A DNA stretch of 64,000 nt, taken from contig JAAFIS010000003.1 of assembly GCA_013298695.1 (NCBI GenBank), positions 1-64,000 of the forward strand, read 5' to 3'. How positions within the stretch are numbered: position 1 is the first letter of the stretch; each line of letters begins with the position of its first letter. A program made the translations under genes and the position numbers. A model generated the notes under the pieces. The model made no database searches and was not told where the DNA came from. It worked only from the letters and a program-made list of their open reading frames with translations. Origin of the DNA: Betaproteobacteria bacterium (lineage in GTDB: Bacteria > Pseudomonadota > Gammaproteobacteria > Burkholderiales > Casimicrobiaceae). Below, one piece after another: positions 42,583 through 53,914 of the stretch.

Positions 42583-43356
42583 ATGAAATTGATCAACCCG
42601 CTCTTCGTTGCCTTCCTTGAACGCGAATTCAAAAATCGCTTCTTGGGAGGCGTGCTCTCGCCAGTGTGGTGGGTCGTGCAGCCTCTGTTGCAGCTCTCGG
42701 TGTATGCGCTTGTGTTCAGCGTGTTTTTGAAAATTCAGTTGCCGGAAAAATACGGTACGAGTTACCTCGCGTTTCTTGCCGTCGGCTTGTGGCCGTGGCT
42801 CGCGTTTACGGAGAGCGTTACGCGCGGCGCGGGCAGTTTACTTGCGCAAGGCGCGTTGATTACCAAAACACAACTGCCTCGCGCGTGGGTGCCGCTTGCG
42901 ACTGTGACGGTGAGTTTTTCGCTGCACTTTGTGGCGCTCGCGGTTATTGTGTTGATGCTCAAAGTGTTCGGCGTTGCGATCAACGGTTGGGCGATCGTGA
43001 CCAGTGTGCCGACATGGTTCGCGCTCTATTTAGCCGCGCTCGGGGTCGCGTGGTTTGTCAGCGTTGCGCATGTGCTTATCCGCGATGTTGAATCGATGCT
43101 CGCGCCGCTGCTTTTCTTGATGACGTTTCTGGCGCCGATTCAATACGCGATTGAAATCATTCCCGAGAAATTTCGTGGCTACGTGTACGCGAATCCGTTT
43201 ACGTTCGCGATTGAGCGAATGCACCAACTTTTTTTGACTGGCCCGGTAACGCCAGCATGGATTGACCTTGCGCTTTTGCTTGGCGGTGCGCTGGTCGCAT
43301 TTCTCGGTTACTTCGTATTCAAGCGCGTCGCACCGCATGTGGACGACTACCTATGA
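42583..43356 (+). CDS. Polysaccharide ABC exporter permease, Wzm-like
   Basis: A 257-residue ABC-2 type permease with about six helices. It begins with the cytoplasmic LINPLFVAFLEREFKNRFLG block and has the LGGVLSPVWWVVQPLLQLSVYALVFSVFLKI helix, as in KpsM/Wzm. With the ATPase downstream it exports a lipid-linked O-antigen-like or capsular polymer across the inner membrane. Its stop overlaps the ATPase start by 4 nt. Confidence 0.9.
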   Translation: MKLINPLFVAFLEREFKNRFLGGVLSPVWWVVQPLLQLSVYALVFSVFLKIQLPEKYGTSYLAFLAVGLWPWLAFTESVTRGAGSLLAQGALITKTQLPRAWVPLATVTVSFSLHFVALAVIVLMLKVFGVAINGWAIVTSVPTWFALYLAALGVAWFVSVAHVLIRDVESMLAPLLFLMTFLAPIQYAIEIIPEKFRGYVYANPFTFAIERMHQLFLTGPVTPAWIDLALLLGGALVAFLGYFVFKRVAPHVDDYL

Positions 43357-44504
43357 GCGCGCTTCTCTCTGTAAGTCACGTCAGCAAAGTCTTCCCGCGC
43401 ACACACCGCAGCGCAGGCTTGCGCGCCTTTGTGCGCCTCGCGCTTGGTCGCACCAACACCGAAGGCTTTTCTGCCCTCGCCGACATCGATTTCGAAGTCA
43501 ACAAAGGCGAATCGCTCGCGCTCGTCGGAGAAAACGGCGCGGGGAAATCAACGCTCCTGAAAATCATCGCGGGCGTGCTGCAGCCGACGCAGGGCAGCGT
43601 TGTTCGCGTGGGCACGGTCGGCGCGCTGCTCGAACTCGGCGCGGGGTTTCATGCCGAATACACGGGCCGTGAAAACCTAAAGCTCGCTGCCGCATTGCAA
43701 GGACTCATCGGTCGTGCGTTCGAAGAAAAGTTAGACGAAATCATTGCGTTTGCCGACATCGGCGAACACATCGATCAACCGATTAAAACCTATTCAAGCG
43801 GGATGATCGTGCGGCTCGGTTTCGCGCTCGTCACCGCGATGAAACCGGACTTGTTGATCACGGACGAAGTGCTCGCGGTCGGCGACGAATCATTCCAAAA
43901 CAAATGCATCACCTGGATGGAGCGATACCTGGATCAGGGCGGCACGCTGCTGCTAGTGTCGCATTCGCTGTATCACGTAAAAAAGCTCACGCAACGCGCG
44001 GTGTGGCTCGATCACGGCAAGCAGCGCATGCTCGGCTCGAGCAATGATGTGGCGATTGCCTATCAAACATTTCACGAGGAAAAACAGGCAACACAAAAAG
44101 TGGCTGCGCTCGCGCTCGACGAAACGATGCTCGGGCAATACGCCGTGACTGCGTTGCACATTGATTCGAGTGACGCCACAAGTTTGCGTGCCAATGGCGA
44201 AGTGAAGGCGCGCGACGGGCGTCGTCCTCATGTGGCTATCGGCATCGTGCGCGCTGATGGCACCCCGGTGTTCGGCACAACGTCAGAAATCGATGGGTTC
44301 ACTTTGCGTCACGCGGCGCCGGGGGTTTTCAAATTTGCAATTTCACTGACCGATTGGCGATTGCTGCCCGGCAGTTATCGACTGAAAGCCCACGCGATGG
44401 ATCCAGAAGGTATGCGTGTCTATGACACGCTAGAGCGCGAATTCATGGTTCCCGGCACAAAACGCGAGCTTGGATTTGTGGATGTGCCTCGAACCTGGGA
44501 CTAA
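43353..44504 (+). CDS. Polysaccharide ABC exporter ATPase, Wzt-like, with C-terminal domain
   Basis: A 383-residue protein: ABC domain (about 1-245) with Walker A GENGAGKST, a signature degenerated to YSSGMIVRLGFA and DEVLAVGDESF, then a beta-rich domain (about 250-383) as in Wzt, which recognises the non-reducing-end cap of the polymer. The altered signature (YSSGM instead of LSGGQ) is normal for this family. It is translationally coupled to the Wzm-like permease and its polymer would be made by genes outside the window. Confidence 0.9.
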   Translation: MSALLSVSHVSKVFPRTHRSAGLRAFVRLALGRTNTEGFSALADIDFEVNKGESLALVGENGAGKSTLLKIIAGVLQPTQGSVVRVGTVGALLELGAGFHAEYTGRENLKLAAALQGLIGRAFEEKLDEIIAFADIGEHIDQPIKTYSSGMIVRLGFALVTAMKPDLLITDEVLAVGDESFQNKCITWMERYLDQGGTLLLVSHSLYHVKKLTQRAVWLDHGKQRMLGSSNDVAIAYQTFHEEKQATQKVAALALDETMLGQYAVTALHIDSSDATSLRANGEVKARDGRRPHVAIGIVRADGTPVFGTTSEIDGFTLRHAAPGVFKFAISLTDWRLLPGSYRLKAHAMDPEGMRVYDTLEREFMVPGTKRELGFVDVPRTWD

Positions 44505-44712
44505 TGACGCAATGCACGTAACGCATGAAAATCCGGGGCAAGTCAGAATAAACCTTATTTATCGATATCATAGATAGGTAACGCGAAGCCCCAAGTAAAT
44601 GGTCACCGTGTTGCAAATGCGATCACACCAGTCAATTTTGTAGCGCTGAGTAGTTTCTGAAACCGCGTGGCGATGCGTGCGCGGCAGATCGCTCTAAAAA
44701 CAACGTGTTGCG

Positions 44713-44742
44713 TTGCAGCACGGATCAATCCGTGCCTATAAT
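44713..44742 (+). promoter_or_regulatory. Sigma-70-type promoter for the atp operon
   Basis: TTGCAG (-35, 44713-44718) and TATAAT (-10, 44737-44742) with an 18-nt spacer. A palindrome GCACGGAT-CA-ATCCGTGC overlaps the spacer and could be an operator. It lies 142 nt before atpI. Confidence 0.7.
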
Positions 44743-44776
44743 ATTAGTCTTTGCTGATTGGCGACACAACGCTGCG

Positions 44777-44795
44777 TTGCCCGAAAAACGGGCAA
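44777..44795. promoter_or_regulatory. Hairpin in the atp leader
   Basis: TTGCCCG and CGGGCAA form a perfect 7-bp stem around AAAAA, with no T-run after it, so it is not a terminator. It would sit near the start of the atp leader RNA and could affect its stability. Confidence 0.5.
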
Positions 44796-44884
44796 TCAGG
44801 GAGACAGCGGGCGCTACATAAATTCACTGCGATTCAGAGGCGAAAAAGCGCACCGGATCACACGAACGACATAGACGAACCCGC

Positions 44885-45289
44885 ATGCTGAGTGACATTA
44901 ATCTGCAAAATCCGACGATCCGGCGCATGGTACTTTTGCAGCTCGGAATTACAGTCGGGTTCGCGATCATCGCGGGGATCATTTCGGGGGAACACGCCGC
45001 AGTCTCAGCCGTTTTAGGCGGACTCACCAACGTGTTCGCTTCGGTGATCTTCGTATTTGTGGCGAACGTGGGCTTACGAACCGCGAACCGCGCGGGCGAT
45101 ACCGGGCTTTGGCCTCTGTTGCGTGCGGAACTCGTGAAACTGATGTTTATCGCGATTCAACTCGGGTTAGTCATCAAGTTCTACGACGCAGTTTCTATTC
45201 CGGCCCTGTTCACTACATTCTTGGTGACGTTGTTGGCGTGGCGAGCAATGCTCCTAGCGCGTGGCAATACACCTGCTACTAACCGTTAA
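44885..45289 (+). CDS. atpI: ATP synthase subunit I (AtpI)
   Basis: A 134-residue membrane protein with four helices, first gene of the operon. It carries charged residues near the helix ends (QNPTIRRMVLLQLG, LLRAELVKLMFI) as in AtpI proteins, which assist in assembly of the c-ring, perhaps also in magnesium uptake. Followed by atpB after 27 nt. Sequence is variable in this family, so the call leans on context. Confidence 0.82.
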   Translation: MLSDINLQNPTIRRMVLLQLGITVGFAIIAGIISGEHAAVSAVLGGLTNVFASVIFVFVANVGLRTANRAGDTGLWPLLRAELVKLMFIAIQLGLVIKFYDAVSIPALFTTFLVTLLAWRAMLLARGNTPATNR

Positions 45290-45316
45290 CGCACGAAACG
45301 ACGAAGAGCTCGAACG

Positions 45317-46120
45317 ATGGCATCAGGAAAAGGTTACGAAGGTCCGGGCGATTACATCGACCACCACCTATCGAATCTCAAAGTTGATTTCAGCAACTTT
45401 GGCACGGTACACCTAGACACCGTGATCATGGGCTGGGTGCTTGGTGCTGTCGTATTCGGCATTCTCTTTCTGATCTCGCGCAAAGCAACCGCAACCGGTG
45501 TCCCGGGCAAGGCGCAGGCTTTCTTCGAACTGCTCTACGACTTCGTAGACACTCAAATCAAAGATATCTTCCACGGTGATCGTAAGTTCATCGTGAGCTT
45601 GGGAATTACTGTGTTTGTATGGATTCTCGCGATGAACGCGATGAAATTCTTGCCGGTTGATTTCATCGCAAAAGGCTTCGAAGCCGTCGGAGTTGGATAC
45701 TGGAAGCCAGTGGCCACAGCCGACATCAACACCACGCTCGCGCTGTCGCTATCAGTGATTTTCCTGGTCATCGTGTTCAGCTTCAAGGCCAAAGGTTTCC
45801 GCGGCTACATGCATGAGCTGTTTTGCACGCCGTTCGGCGGCTTTCCGCTTCTGTGGCCATTTAACTTCTTGTTTCAGTTGATCGAACTGGTGTCGAAACC
45901 TCTTTCGCTTGCGCTGCGACTCTACGGAAACATGTACGCTGGCGAAATCATCTTCTTACTGATTTCACTGCTTTCAATCGCGGGCTGGTACGGCGTCATC
46001 TCTGGCAGTGTGCTTCACGCCGCGTGGGCCATCTTCCACATTTTGGTCGTCCCGCTCCAAGCGTTTATTTTCATGATGTTGACCGCCGTTTATTTGGCGC
46101 TTGCACATGAGAGTCACTAA
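45317..46120 (+). CDS. atpB: ATP synthase Fo subunit a
   Basis: A 267-residue inner-membrane protein with five to six helices. The essential Arg is in LALRLYGNMYAGEI, which faces the c-ring carboxylate. FNFLFQLIELVSKPLSL is the other conserved block and the C-terminal VYLALAHESH is typical. It forms the two proton half-channels. Confidence 0.97.
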   Translation: MASGKGYEGPGDYIDHHLSNLKVDFSNFGTVHLDTVIMGWVLGAVVFGILFLISRKATATGVPGKAQAFFELLYDFVDTQIKDIFHGDRKFIVSLGITVFVWILAMNAMKFLPVDFIAKGFEAVGVGYWKPVATADINTTLALSLSVIFLVIVFSFKAKGFRGYMHELFCTPFGGFPLLWPFNFLFQLIELVSKPLSLALRLYGNMYAGEIIFLLISLLSIAGWYGVISGSVLHAAWAIFHILVVPLQAFIFMMLTAVYLALAHESH

Positions 46121-46144
46121 TTCTTTTTTTGTATCTGTCATTAA

Positions 46145-46456
<312 letters not shown>

Positions 46457-46505
46457 TTTCAGTCGATTCTCGCTAACGTTCTCTAGATAACAAAAGGTCA
46501 AAGTC

Positions 46506-46976
46506 ATGAATATCAACATGACCTTGCTTCTGCAAGCGATGGGCTTCGCGATCTTCATTTACTTCACTGCGAGGTTTGTGATGCCGCCGCTTGCTAACGC
46601 AATCGAAACGCGTCGTCGGCAAATTGCTGATGGACTCGCTGAAGCCGAAAAAGGTAAAGCGTCGTTGGTGATTTCGCAAAAAGAAGCAGACAAAATCATT
46701 GCGGAGGCGAAAGCCAAAGCCACTGACATCGTCGCGCAGGCTGAAAAGCAACGCAACGCCACCATCGAAGCGTCGAAAGTTGAAGCGAAGACGGCGGGTG
46801 AGCGTGAAAAAGCGTCTGCTCAAGCCGAAATCGATCAGCTGTCGGTGAAGGCAAAAGAAGAGTTGCGTGATCGCGTGGCGGATCTAGCGGTTGCGGGTGC
46901 TCAGCGCATTCTCAAACGCGAAATCAACCCACAAGTTCACGGCGATTTGCTTTCGCAACTCAAAGCAGAGCTGTAA
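46506..46976 (+). CDS. atpF: ATP synthase Fo subunit b
   Basis: A 156-residue protein: one N-terminal helix (about 5-25) and a long charged coiled coil (Ala/Lys/Glu-rich), forming the peripheral stalk that holds F1 still. Normal length for proteobacteria. atpH follows after 6 nt. Confidence 0.96.
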   Translation: MNINMTLLLQAMGFAIFIYFTARFVMPPLANAIETRRRQIADGLAEAEKGKASLVISQKEADKIIAEAKAKATDIVAQAEKQRNATIEASKVEAKTAGEREKASAQAEIDQLSVKAKEELRDRVADLAVAGAQRILKREINPQVHGDLLSQLKAEL

Positions 46977-46982
46977 TCGATC

Positions 46983-47519
46983 ATGGCTGAACTCGCAACC
47001 ATCGCTCGCCCCTACGCCGAAGCCGCGTTTTCGCTCGCACGCGAAAATAAAGCGCTTCCAGCTTGGTCAGACGCGCTCGCGATGCTCGCCTCGGTCGTAT
47101 CGGACGTGAAAGTCGCAGCTGCGGTTGATAACCCAAAGCTCTCGAACGCAGAAAAGCATTCGCTGTTTGCTTCGATTTTGGGTGACAAATTGCCCGCGCC
47201 TGCTTCGAGATTTGTGAACGTCTTGCTCGACGCGGACCGCGTGAAATTGTTGCCGCATATCAGCGATCAGTTTCAGGCGTTGAAGCGAAGCGCTGAGAAC
47301 GTTTCGAAAGCGACCGTCGTTTCTGCGTTCCCCTTGACCGATGCACAGCGTGCAGACATCAAAGCGGCTCTCGCAAAACGCTACAGCAGCGACATCGAAC
47401 TGGTTGAACAAACCGACACCGCATTGATTGGCGGCGCCAAGATCATCGTTGGCGATCAAGTGATTGATCGCACCGTGGTTGGGCAGCTTGCCAAGATGGA
47501 ACGCCAGATCAAGGCGTAA
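46983..47519 (+). CDS. atpH: ATP synthase F1 subunit delta
   Basis: A 178-residue protein with an N-terminal helical bundle (MAELATIARPYAEAAFSLA) and a C-terminal part with IGGAKIIVGDQVIDRTV, both signature stretches. It connects the F1 head to the peripheral stalk. It starts 6 nt after atpF. Confidence 0.96.
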   Translation: MAELATIARPYAEAAFSLARENKALPAWSDALAMLASVVSDVKVAAAVDNPKLSNAEKHSLFASILGDKLPAPASRFVNVLLDADRVKLLPHISDQFQALKRSAENVSKATVVSAFPLTDAQRADIKAALAKRYSSDIELVEQTDTALIGGAKIIVGDQVIDRTVVGQLAKMERQIKA

Positions 47520-47562
47520 CCGAACTTAACGAAACTTAAAGACCTCCGTGCTGGAGTAAAAA

Positions 47563-49104
47563 ATGAATTTGAATCCCTCTGAAATCAGCGAACTGATTAA
47601 AGCCAAAATCGCAAACCTCGATGTTGGCAGCGAAGTGCGGACCCAAGGCACGGTGGTCTCGGTGACCGACGGCATCTGCCGCGTGCATGGTCTTGCCGAC
47701 GTGATGCAAGGCGAAATGCTTGAGTTCCCAGGCAATACGTTCGGCCTCGCGCTAAACCTTGAGCGTGACTCCGTCGGCGCCGTGATTTTGGGCTCGTATG
47801 AGCACATCACCGAAGGCGACACGGTTAAATCAACGGGTCGTATTTTGTCGGTGCCGGTCGGTCGCGAATTGATCGGTCGCGTGGTGAACGCGCTGGGTGA
47901 GCCCATCGACGGCAAAGGTCCGATCAACGCCAAAGAATCCGACGTGATCGAAAAAGTTGCGCCGGGCGTGATCGCGCGTAAATCGGTGTCGCAGCCCGTG
48001 CAAACGGGTTTGAAATCGATTGACGCGATGGTACCGGTCGGCCGTGGCCAGCGCGAGCTCATCATTGGCGATCGCCAAACCGGCAAAACCGCCGTAGCGA
48101 TTGACGCCATCATCAACCAAAAAGGCAAAGACCTCGTCTGCGTTTACGTCGCGATCGGCCAAAAAGCTTCGACTGTTGTTAACGTCGTCAAGAAGCTCGA
48201 AGAGAAGGGCGCGATGGCCTACACCATCGTGGTTGCCGCAACTGCGTCTGACTCGCCAGCGATGCAATACCTCTCAGCCTATGCAGGCTGCACAATGGGT
48301 GAATATTTCCGTGATCGCGGCGAAGATGCGTTGATCGTGTACGACGATCTGTCGAAGCAAGCCGTTGCGTATCGCCAAATTTCCTTGCTGCTGCGCCGTC
48401 CTCCAGGTCGCGAAGCGTTCCCTGGCGACGTGTTCTATCTCCACAGCCGCTTGCTCGAGCGCGCGGCTCGTGTAAACGAAGACTACGTTGAGAAATTCAC
48501 CAAGGGTGCCGTTAAAGGCAAAACCGGATCGCTCACCGCGCTTCCCGTGATCGAAACGCAAGCAGGCGACGTGTCTGCATTCGTTCCGACCAACGTGATT
48601 TCGATTACCGATGGTCAGATTTTCTTGGAAACTGACTTGTTCAACGCTGGTATCCGCCCCGCGATTAACGCCGGTATCTCGGTGTCGCGCGTCGGTGGCG
48701 CAGCGCAAACGAAGATCATCAAAAAGCTCGGCGGCGGCGTGCGTCTCGCACTCGCGCAGTACCGCGAACTCGCGGCGTTCGCGCAGTTCGCCTCTGATCT
48801 CGACGAAGCGACACGTAAGCAATTGGAGCGCGGCCGCTTGGTGACTGAGCTCATGAAGCAAGCGCAATACGCGCCGTTGTCCGTTTCCGAGATGGCGTTC
48901 ACGCTGTTCGGCGTGAACAACGGTTTCTTCGATGACGTCGAAATCAAGAAAGTGTTGCCTGCAGAAAAAGCATTGCACGCGTTCATGAAAACGAAGTACG
49001 CCGATCTCACCAATCGCATCGAAGACACGAAAGATTTGTCGAAAGATGACGAAGCCGCGTTGACCGCTGCGATGAAAGACTTCAAAGCCAACGGTTCGTT
49101 TTAA
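47563..49104 (+). CDS. atpA: ATP synthase F1 subunit alpha
   Basis: A 513-residue non-catalytic nucleotide-binding subunit of the hexamer. Walker A GDRQTGKT is at residues 169-176 and the signature [17 protein letters not shown] follows near 365-380, all as in the family. AAAAAATG directly follows TGGAGTA. Confidence 0.98.
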   Translation: MNLNPSEISELIKAKIANLDVGSEVRTQGTVVSVTDGICRVHGLADVMQGEMLEFPGNTFGLALNLERDSVGAVILGSYEHITEGDTVKSTGRILSVPVGRELIGRVVNALGEPIDGKGPINAKESDVIEKVAPGVIARKSVSQPVQTGLKSIDAMVPVGRGQRELIIGDRQTGKTAVAIDAIINQKGKDLVCVYVAIGQKASTVVNVVKKLEEKGAMAYTIVVAATASDSPAMQYLSAYAGCTMGEYFRDRGEDALIVYDDLSKQAVAYRQISLLLRRPPGREAFPGDVFYLHSRLLERAARVNEDYVEKFTKGAVKGKTGSLTALPVIETQAGDVSAFVPTNVISITDGQIFLETDLFNAGIRPAINAGISVSRVGGAAQTKIIKKLGGGVRLALAQYRELAAFAQFASDLDEATRKQLERGRLVTELMKQAQYAPLSVSEMAFTLFGVNNGFFDDVEIKKVLPAEKALHAFMKTKYADLTNRIEDTKDLSKDDEAALTAAMKDFKANGSF

Positions 49105-49126
49105 TAACGACGCCTGAAAGCAAATC

Positions 49127-50005
49127 ATGGCTGGCTCAAAAGAGATTAGAACCAAGATCAAGAGTGTGCAAAACACTCGCAAGATCACCAAGGCGATGGA
49201 AATGGTCGCCGCATCCAAAATGCGCAAAGCGCAGGAACGGATGCGCGCGGCTCGTCCGTACGCCGACAAGGTTCGCAATATCGCAGCGCATATGGGTGCG
49301 GCGAACCCGGAATACCGTCATCCGTTCCTCATGAAACGCGAAGGCGCGAAAAAGGTCGGGATGATCGTGGTCTCTACCGACAAAGGTTTGTGCGGTGGCT
49401 TGAACACCAACGTGCTGCGCGCGGTGATGACCAAGTTCAAAGACATTGAAGCAGGCGGCTCGAAGCTGCAGGTCACGGCGATTGGCAACAAAGGCTTCTC
49501 GTTCATGAATCGCATGGGCGTGTCGGTCGTGTCCCACGTCATTGGCTTGGGCGACACGCCGCATCTTGAAAAGCTCATCGGCGCAGTCAAAGTGCAGCTC
49601 GACGCGTACGAAAAAGGCGAAGTCGATACCGTCTACATCGCGTACACGAAATTTGTGAACACGATGAAACAGGAATCGATGGTCGAGCAGCTTCTGCCGC
49701 TTACCGCCGACAAGCTTGAGCAAACCGCCGCCGAAAAACAAGCGTACAGCTGGGATTACATCTACGAGCCTGATGCGAAAACGGTCGTTGATGAATTGCT
49801 CACGCGCTATGTAGAAGCGCTGGTGTACCAGGCCGTTGCGGAAAATATGGCGTCTGAGCAATCGGCGCGGATGGTCGCGATGAAAGCGGCGTCGGATAAC
49901 GCGAAAAACGTGATCGGCGAATTGCAGCTTTCGTACAACAAAGCGCGTCAGGCAGCGATTACTAAAGAACTCTCCGAAATCGTCAGTGGTGCCGCAGCGG
50001 TGTAA
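49127..50005 (+). CDS. atpG: ATP synthase F1 subunit gamma
   Basis: A 292-residue central stalk protein. N- and C-terminal helices ([20 protein letters not shown] and [20 protein letters not shown]) form the coiled coil in the hexamer, and the middle carries [11 protein letters not shown]. It transmits rotation from the c-ring. Normal length. Confidence 0.97.
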   Translation: MAGSKEIRTKIKSVQNTRKITKAMEMVAASKMRKAQERMRAARPYADKVRNIAAHMGAANPEYRHPFLMKREGAKKVGMIVVSTDKGLCGGLNTNVLRAVMTKFKDIEAGGSKLQVTAIGNKGFSFMNRMGVSVVSHVIGLGDTPHLEKLIGAVKVQLDAYEKGEVDTVYIAYTKFVNTMKQESMVEQLLPLTADKLEQTAAEKQAYSWDYIYEPDAKTVVDELLTRYVEALVYQAVAENMASEQSARMVAMKAASDNAKNVIGELQLSYNKARQAAITKELSEIVSGAAAV

Positions 50006-50060
50006 TCGCTCCGCAATGGCTGTCTAACGATACGAATCAACTAATTTGCAATTGAGATAA

Positions 50061-51479
<1,419 letters not shown>

Positions 51480-51480
51480 T

Positions 51481-51582
51481 TGCAATGCGCTGCGCGGGCG
51501 CTCACTTCGTTGCACTAACTCGCCGTACATTCGTACTGCCTTCGTTAGTGCGCCTCGTGATCATTCCGCAGATCGCATTGCA
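51481..51582. other. Nested stem-loop between atpD and atpC
   Basis: TGCAATGCG (51481-51489) can pair with CGCATTGCA (51574-51582), and GCACTAAC (51512-51519) with GTTAGTGC (51544-51551), with a GTAC/GTAC inner pair. An RNA folded this way could reduce transcription into, or translation of, atpC, so that the epsilon subunit is made in lower amounts than beta. Confidence 0.55.
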
Positions 51583-51601
51583 GAATTGATAGGAACACAT
51601 A

Positions 51602-52015
51602 GTGAGTACCATCCACGTAGACGTCGTTAGCGCAGAGTCCTCGATTTTTTCGGGTGAGGCGAAATTCGTCGCGCTTCCAGGCGAGGCGGGCGAGCTCGGC
51701 ATCATGCCGAAGCACACGCCGCTAATTACGCGCATCAAACCGGGCGCAGTGCGCATTGAAAAGGCTGACGGCACCGAGGAATTCGTTTTCGTTGCGGGCG
51801 GCATTCTCGAAGTGCAACCCAACGTTGTGACAGTACTCGCCGACACCGCGATTCGCGGCCACGATCTTGACGAAGCAAAAGCCACGGAAGCGAAGAAACG
51901 CGCAGAAGAAGCCATGCAAAACAAAGACGCGCTCATCGACTACGCGGCAGCGCAAGCCGAACTGGCATCCGCCGTTGCGCAACTTGCAGCGATTCGTAAA
52001 TTGCGAAAAAAGTGA
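51602..52015 (+). CDS. atpC: ATP synthase F1 subunit epsilon
   Basis: A 137-residue subunit with an N-terminal beta sandwich ([26 protein letters not shown]...[12 protein letters not shown]) and a C-terminal helical hairpin that can block rotation. It starts with GTG; the ribosome site ATAGGAACACATA is close before it. It ends at a strong terminator. Confidence 0.96.
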   Translation: MSTIHVDVVSAESSIFSGEAKFVALPGEAGELGIMPKHTPLITRIKPGAVRIEKADGTEEFVFVAGGILEVQPNVVTVLADTAIRGHDLDEAKATEAKKRAEEAMQNKDALIDYAAAQAELASAVAQLAAIRKLRKK

Positions 52016-52035
52016 TTCGCACTTCGCGATAAAAC

Positions 52036-52060
52036 AAAGGCGACTTCGGTCGCCTTTTTT
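52036..52060 (+). terminator. Terminator of the atp operon
   Basis: AAAGGCGAC and GTCGCCTTT arms around a TTCG tetraloop, followed by T residues. It lies 20 nt after the atpC stop. Confidence 0.92.
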
Positions 52061-52092
52061 GTTTTTACGAACGTATCGCATTGTCATTTCCA

Positions 52093-52120
52093 CGTCATCG
52101 CGAGGAGCGAAGCGACGTGT
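52093..52120. repeat. REP-like unit (GTCATCGCGAGGAGCGAAGC type)
   Basis: CGTCATCGCGAGGAGCGAAG followed by CGACGTG is a member of a widespread proteobacterial repeat, in the gap between the atp terminator and glpD. Confidence 0.6.
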
Positions 52121-52210
52121 TGACCCAGGAAGTGAAGCTTGCGCATACAGTGCCAAAATTTCCAGCGCAAGCGACCCCAACAACTCACCCAACTTCGCTA
52201 CCATTACAAC

Positions 52211-53713
52211 GTGAATTCGCCGACCACGCCCACCATCGATCTGCTCATCATCGGCGGTGGCATCAATGGCGCAGGCATCGCGCGTGATGCCGTTGGTCGC
52301 GGCCTTTCGGTGTTGCTAGTCGAACGCGATGATCTTGCTGCACATACGTCGCAATGGTCATCGAAATTGATTCACGGCGGCCTTCGCTATTTGGAGCAAT
52401 ACGAATTTCGTCTCGTGGGCGAAGCGCTCGCCGAGCGTGAAGTGTTGTTGCGCGTTGCGCCGCATTTGATTCGTCCGTTGCAATTCGTGTTGCCGCACGA
52501 GCCACATTTGCGTCCGAAATGGATGCTGAAAGCGGGTCTCTTTCTCTATGATCGCCTTGGCGGATGGAGCGGTCAGAAGCAAACACTACCTGCGTCGTTT
52601 GGTGCCAAACTCGGTGCTAACGCCCAGAATAATTGGGCGGCAGGGCTTAAAGCTGATTTCACTTCTGGATTTGTGTATTCCGATGCGCAAGTGAACGACG
52701 CGAGGCTCGTGGTGGAGAACGCGAAAGATGCGAAGCAGCGCGGAGCTGATGTTCGTGTTGGCACTGAATTCATCAAAGCGCATCGCGAAAACGATCTATG
52801 GATCGCAGCGATTCGCGACAACTCAACGCGCATAGAGCAAACCATTCACGCCCGCGCCATCGTGAACGCCTCAGGCCCGTGGGTGAAAGCGCTGCTCTCG
52901 CAGATCGACACACCCGCGACCAAAGAGTCGGTGAAACACATCAAAGGCTCGCACATCATCGTGCCGCGCGTTCACGACGAGCCGCACGCCTACATCTTGC
53001 AAAACAAAGACGGCCGCATCGTTTTCATCATTCCGTATTTCGAGCGCTTCTCACTGATCGGCACGACCGATGTTGAAGTCGAGGATTACGCCGCGCCAAA
53101 AATCAGCGACGCCGAAACTGATTACTTGCTCGATCTCGCGAACACGTATCTCGCAAAACCGCTCACCCGCGCCGACATCGTGAGCACCTACGCGGGCGTG
53201 CGGCCGCTCTATAACGATGGCGACGATAATCCGTCTGAAATCACGCGCGATTACACGCTGAAACTTGATGTGCTCAATAAGAAAGCGCCGCTCTTAAACA
53301 TCTACGGTGGCAAGATCACCACCTACCGCAAACTCGCCGAACACGCCGTCGAAAAGTTGCTGCCGTTTTTTCCACACGCGAAAAAGCATTCGTGGACGGA
53401 CACGCCGCTACAAGCCGGTGCGAACGAAGCGGTGTTGCAATCATTGAAACGCGATTTGCAAAAGCAAGGCATTGATGCAGGTTACGCAAACCGCATCGTC
53501 AATCGCTACGGCCTCGAAGCGCAAACGCTCGTTGACCGCGGGCTTGGTGAAGTGTTTGATCACTCGTTTGCCGAAGGTGAAATCGCGTATCTGCGCGATC
53601 ACGAATGGGCGCATTCTGTCGATTCGATGTTGCAGCGAAGAACGAAAACGAATTTGTTAGCGACGCCGGAATCGCTCGTGCGTATTCGGGCGTTGATTGA
53701 AAAATCGCTTTGA
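52211..53713 (+). CDS. glpD: Glycerol-3-phosphate dehydrogenase (aerobic, FAD)
   Basis: A 500-residue flavoprotein that oxidises sn-glycerol 3-phosphate to dihydroxyacetone phosphate and passes electrons to ubiquinone at the inner membrane. The FAD motif IDLLIIGGGINGAGIARDAVGRG is right at the start, and HGGLRYLEQYEF, TDVEVEDY, AGVRPLYNDG and YGGKITTYRKLAEHAVEKL follow. A GTG at 52211 (MNSPTTPTIDLL) is chosen, since the in-frame TTG at 52139 would add an unrelated basic stretch. A stretch near 52622 (NAQNNWAAG) is read from the hairpin word GCCCAGAATAATTGGGC. No glpK or glpF is adjacent. Confidence 0.95.
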   Translation: MNSPTTPTIDLLIIGGGINGAGIARDAVGRGLSVLLVERDDLAAHTSQWSSKLIHGGLRYLEQYEFRLVGEALAEREVLLRVAPHLIRPLQFVLPHEPHLRPKWMLKAGLFLYDRLGGWSGQKQTLPASFGAKLGANAQNNWAAGLKADFTSGFVYSDAQVNDARLVVENAKDAKQRGADVRVGTEFIKAHRENDLWIAAIRDNSTRIEQTIHARAIVNASGPWVKALLSQIDTPATKESVKHIKGSHIIVPRVHDEPHAYILQNKDGRIVFIIPYFERFSLIGTTDVEVEDYAAPKISDAETDYLLDLANTYLAKPLTRADIVSTYAGVRPLYNDGDDNPSEITRDYTLKLDVLNKKAPLLNIYGGKITTYRKLAEHAVEKLLPFFPHAKKHSWTDTPLQAGANEAVLQSLKRDLQKQGIDAGYANRIVNRYGLEAQTLVDRGLGEVFDHSFAEGEIAYLRDHEWAHSVDSMLQRRTKTNLLATPESLVRIRALIEKSL

Positions 53714-53740
53714 CAGTTGCGAAAGCGTGCCCACAAAACT

Positions 53741-53843
53741 GCGTCATCCCGGCAAAGGCCGGGACCGATCGTCGTCAACGCCAGCGCTTGTTCTTTGCTT
53801 TGAACTTGGTATGAATGGGTCCCGGCCTTCGCCGGGATGACGC
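53741..53843. repeat. Inverted REP pair (CGTCATCCCGGC type)
   Basis: GCGTCATCCCGGCAAAGGCC (and GGGACC) at 53741-53766 is the reverse complement of GGTCCCGGCCTTCGCCGGGA (and TGACGC) at 53818-53843. It is a typical proteobacterial intergenic repeat pair behind glpD. Confidence 0.85.
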
Positions 53844-53914
53844 GATGATCGTGATCGAAAAGCAAATCGAACGACAGCGTTAATCTGCGTAATCAGCGAA
53901 ATCTGCGTCAAAAA

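Larger units (their letters stand above)
44505..44884. other. Upstream region of the atp operon
   Basis: A 380-nt AT-rich region without a gene. It contains a likely decayed paired-hairpin element: CCGGGGC at 44533 and GCCCCAA to 44594, with TTATCGATATC inside that resembles the interior of the copy at 55403. Further on are a sigma-70-like promoter at 44713-44742 and a hairpin at 44777-44795 ahead of atpI. Confidence 0.5.

Noticed and set aside
44777-44795. Hairpin in the atp leader as a terminator
   Set aside because: No T-run follows, and a terminator there would block the essential operon.
52139-52210. Earlier TTG start for glpD
   Set aside because: It would add a basic stretch read from intergenic sequence before the FAD-binding motif, unlike any GlpD.
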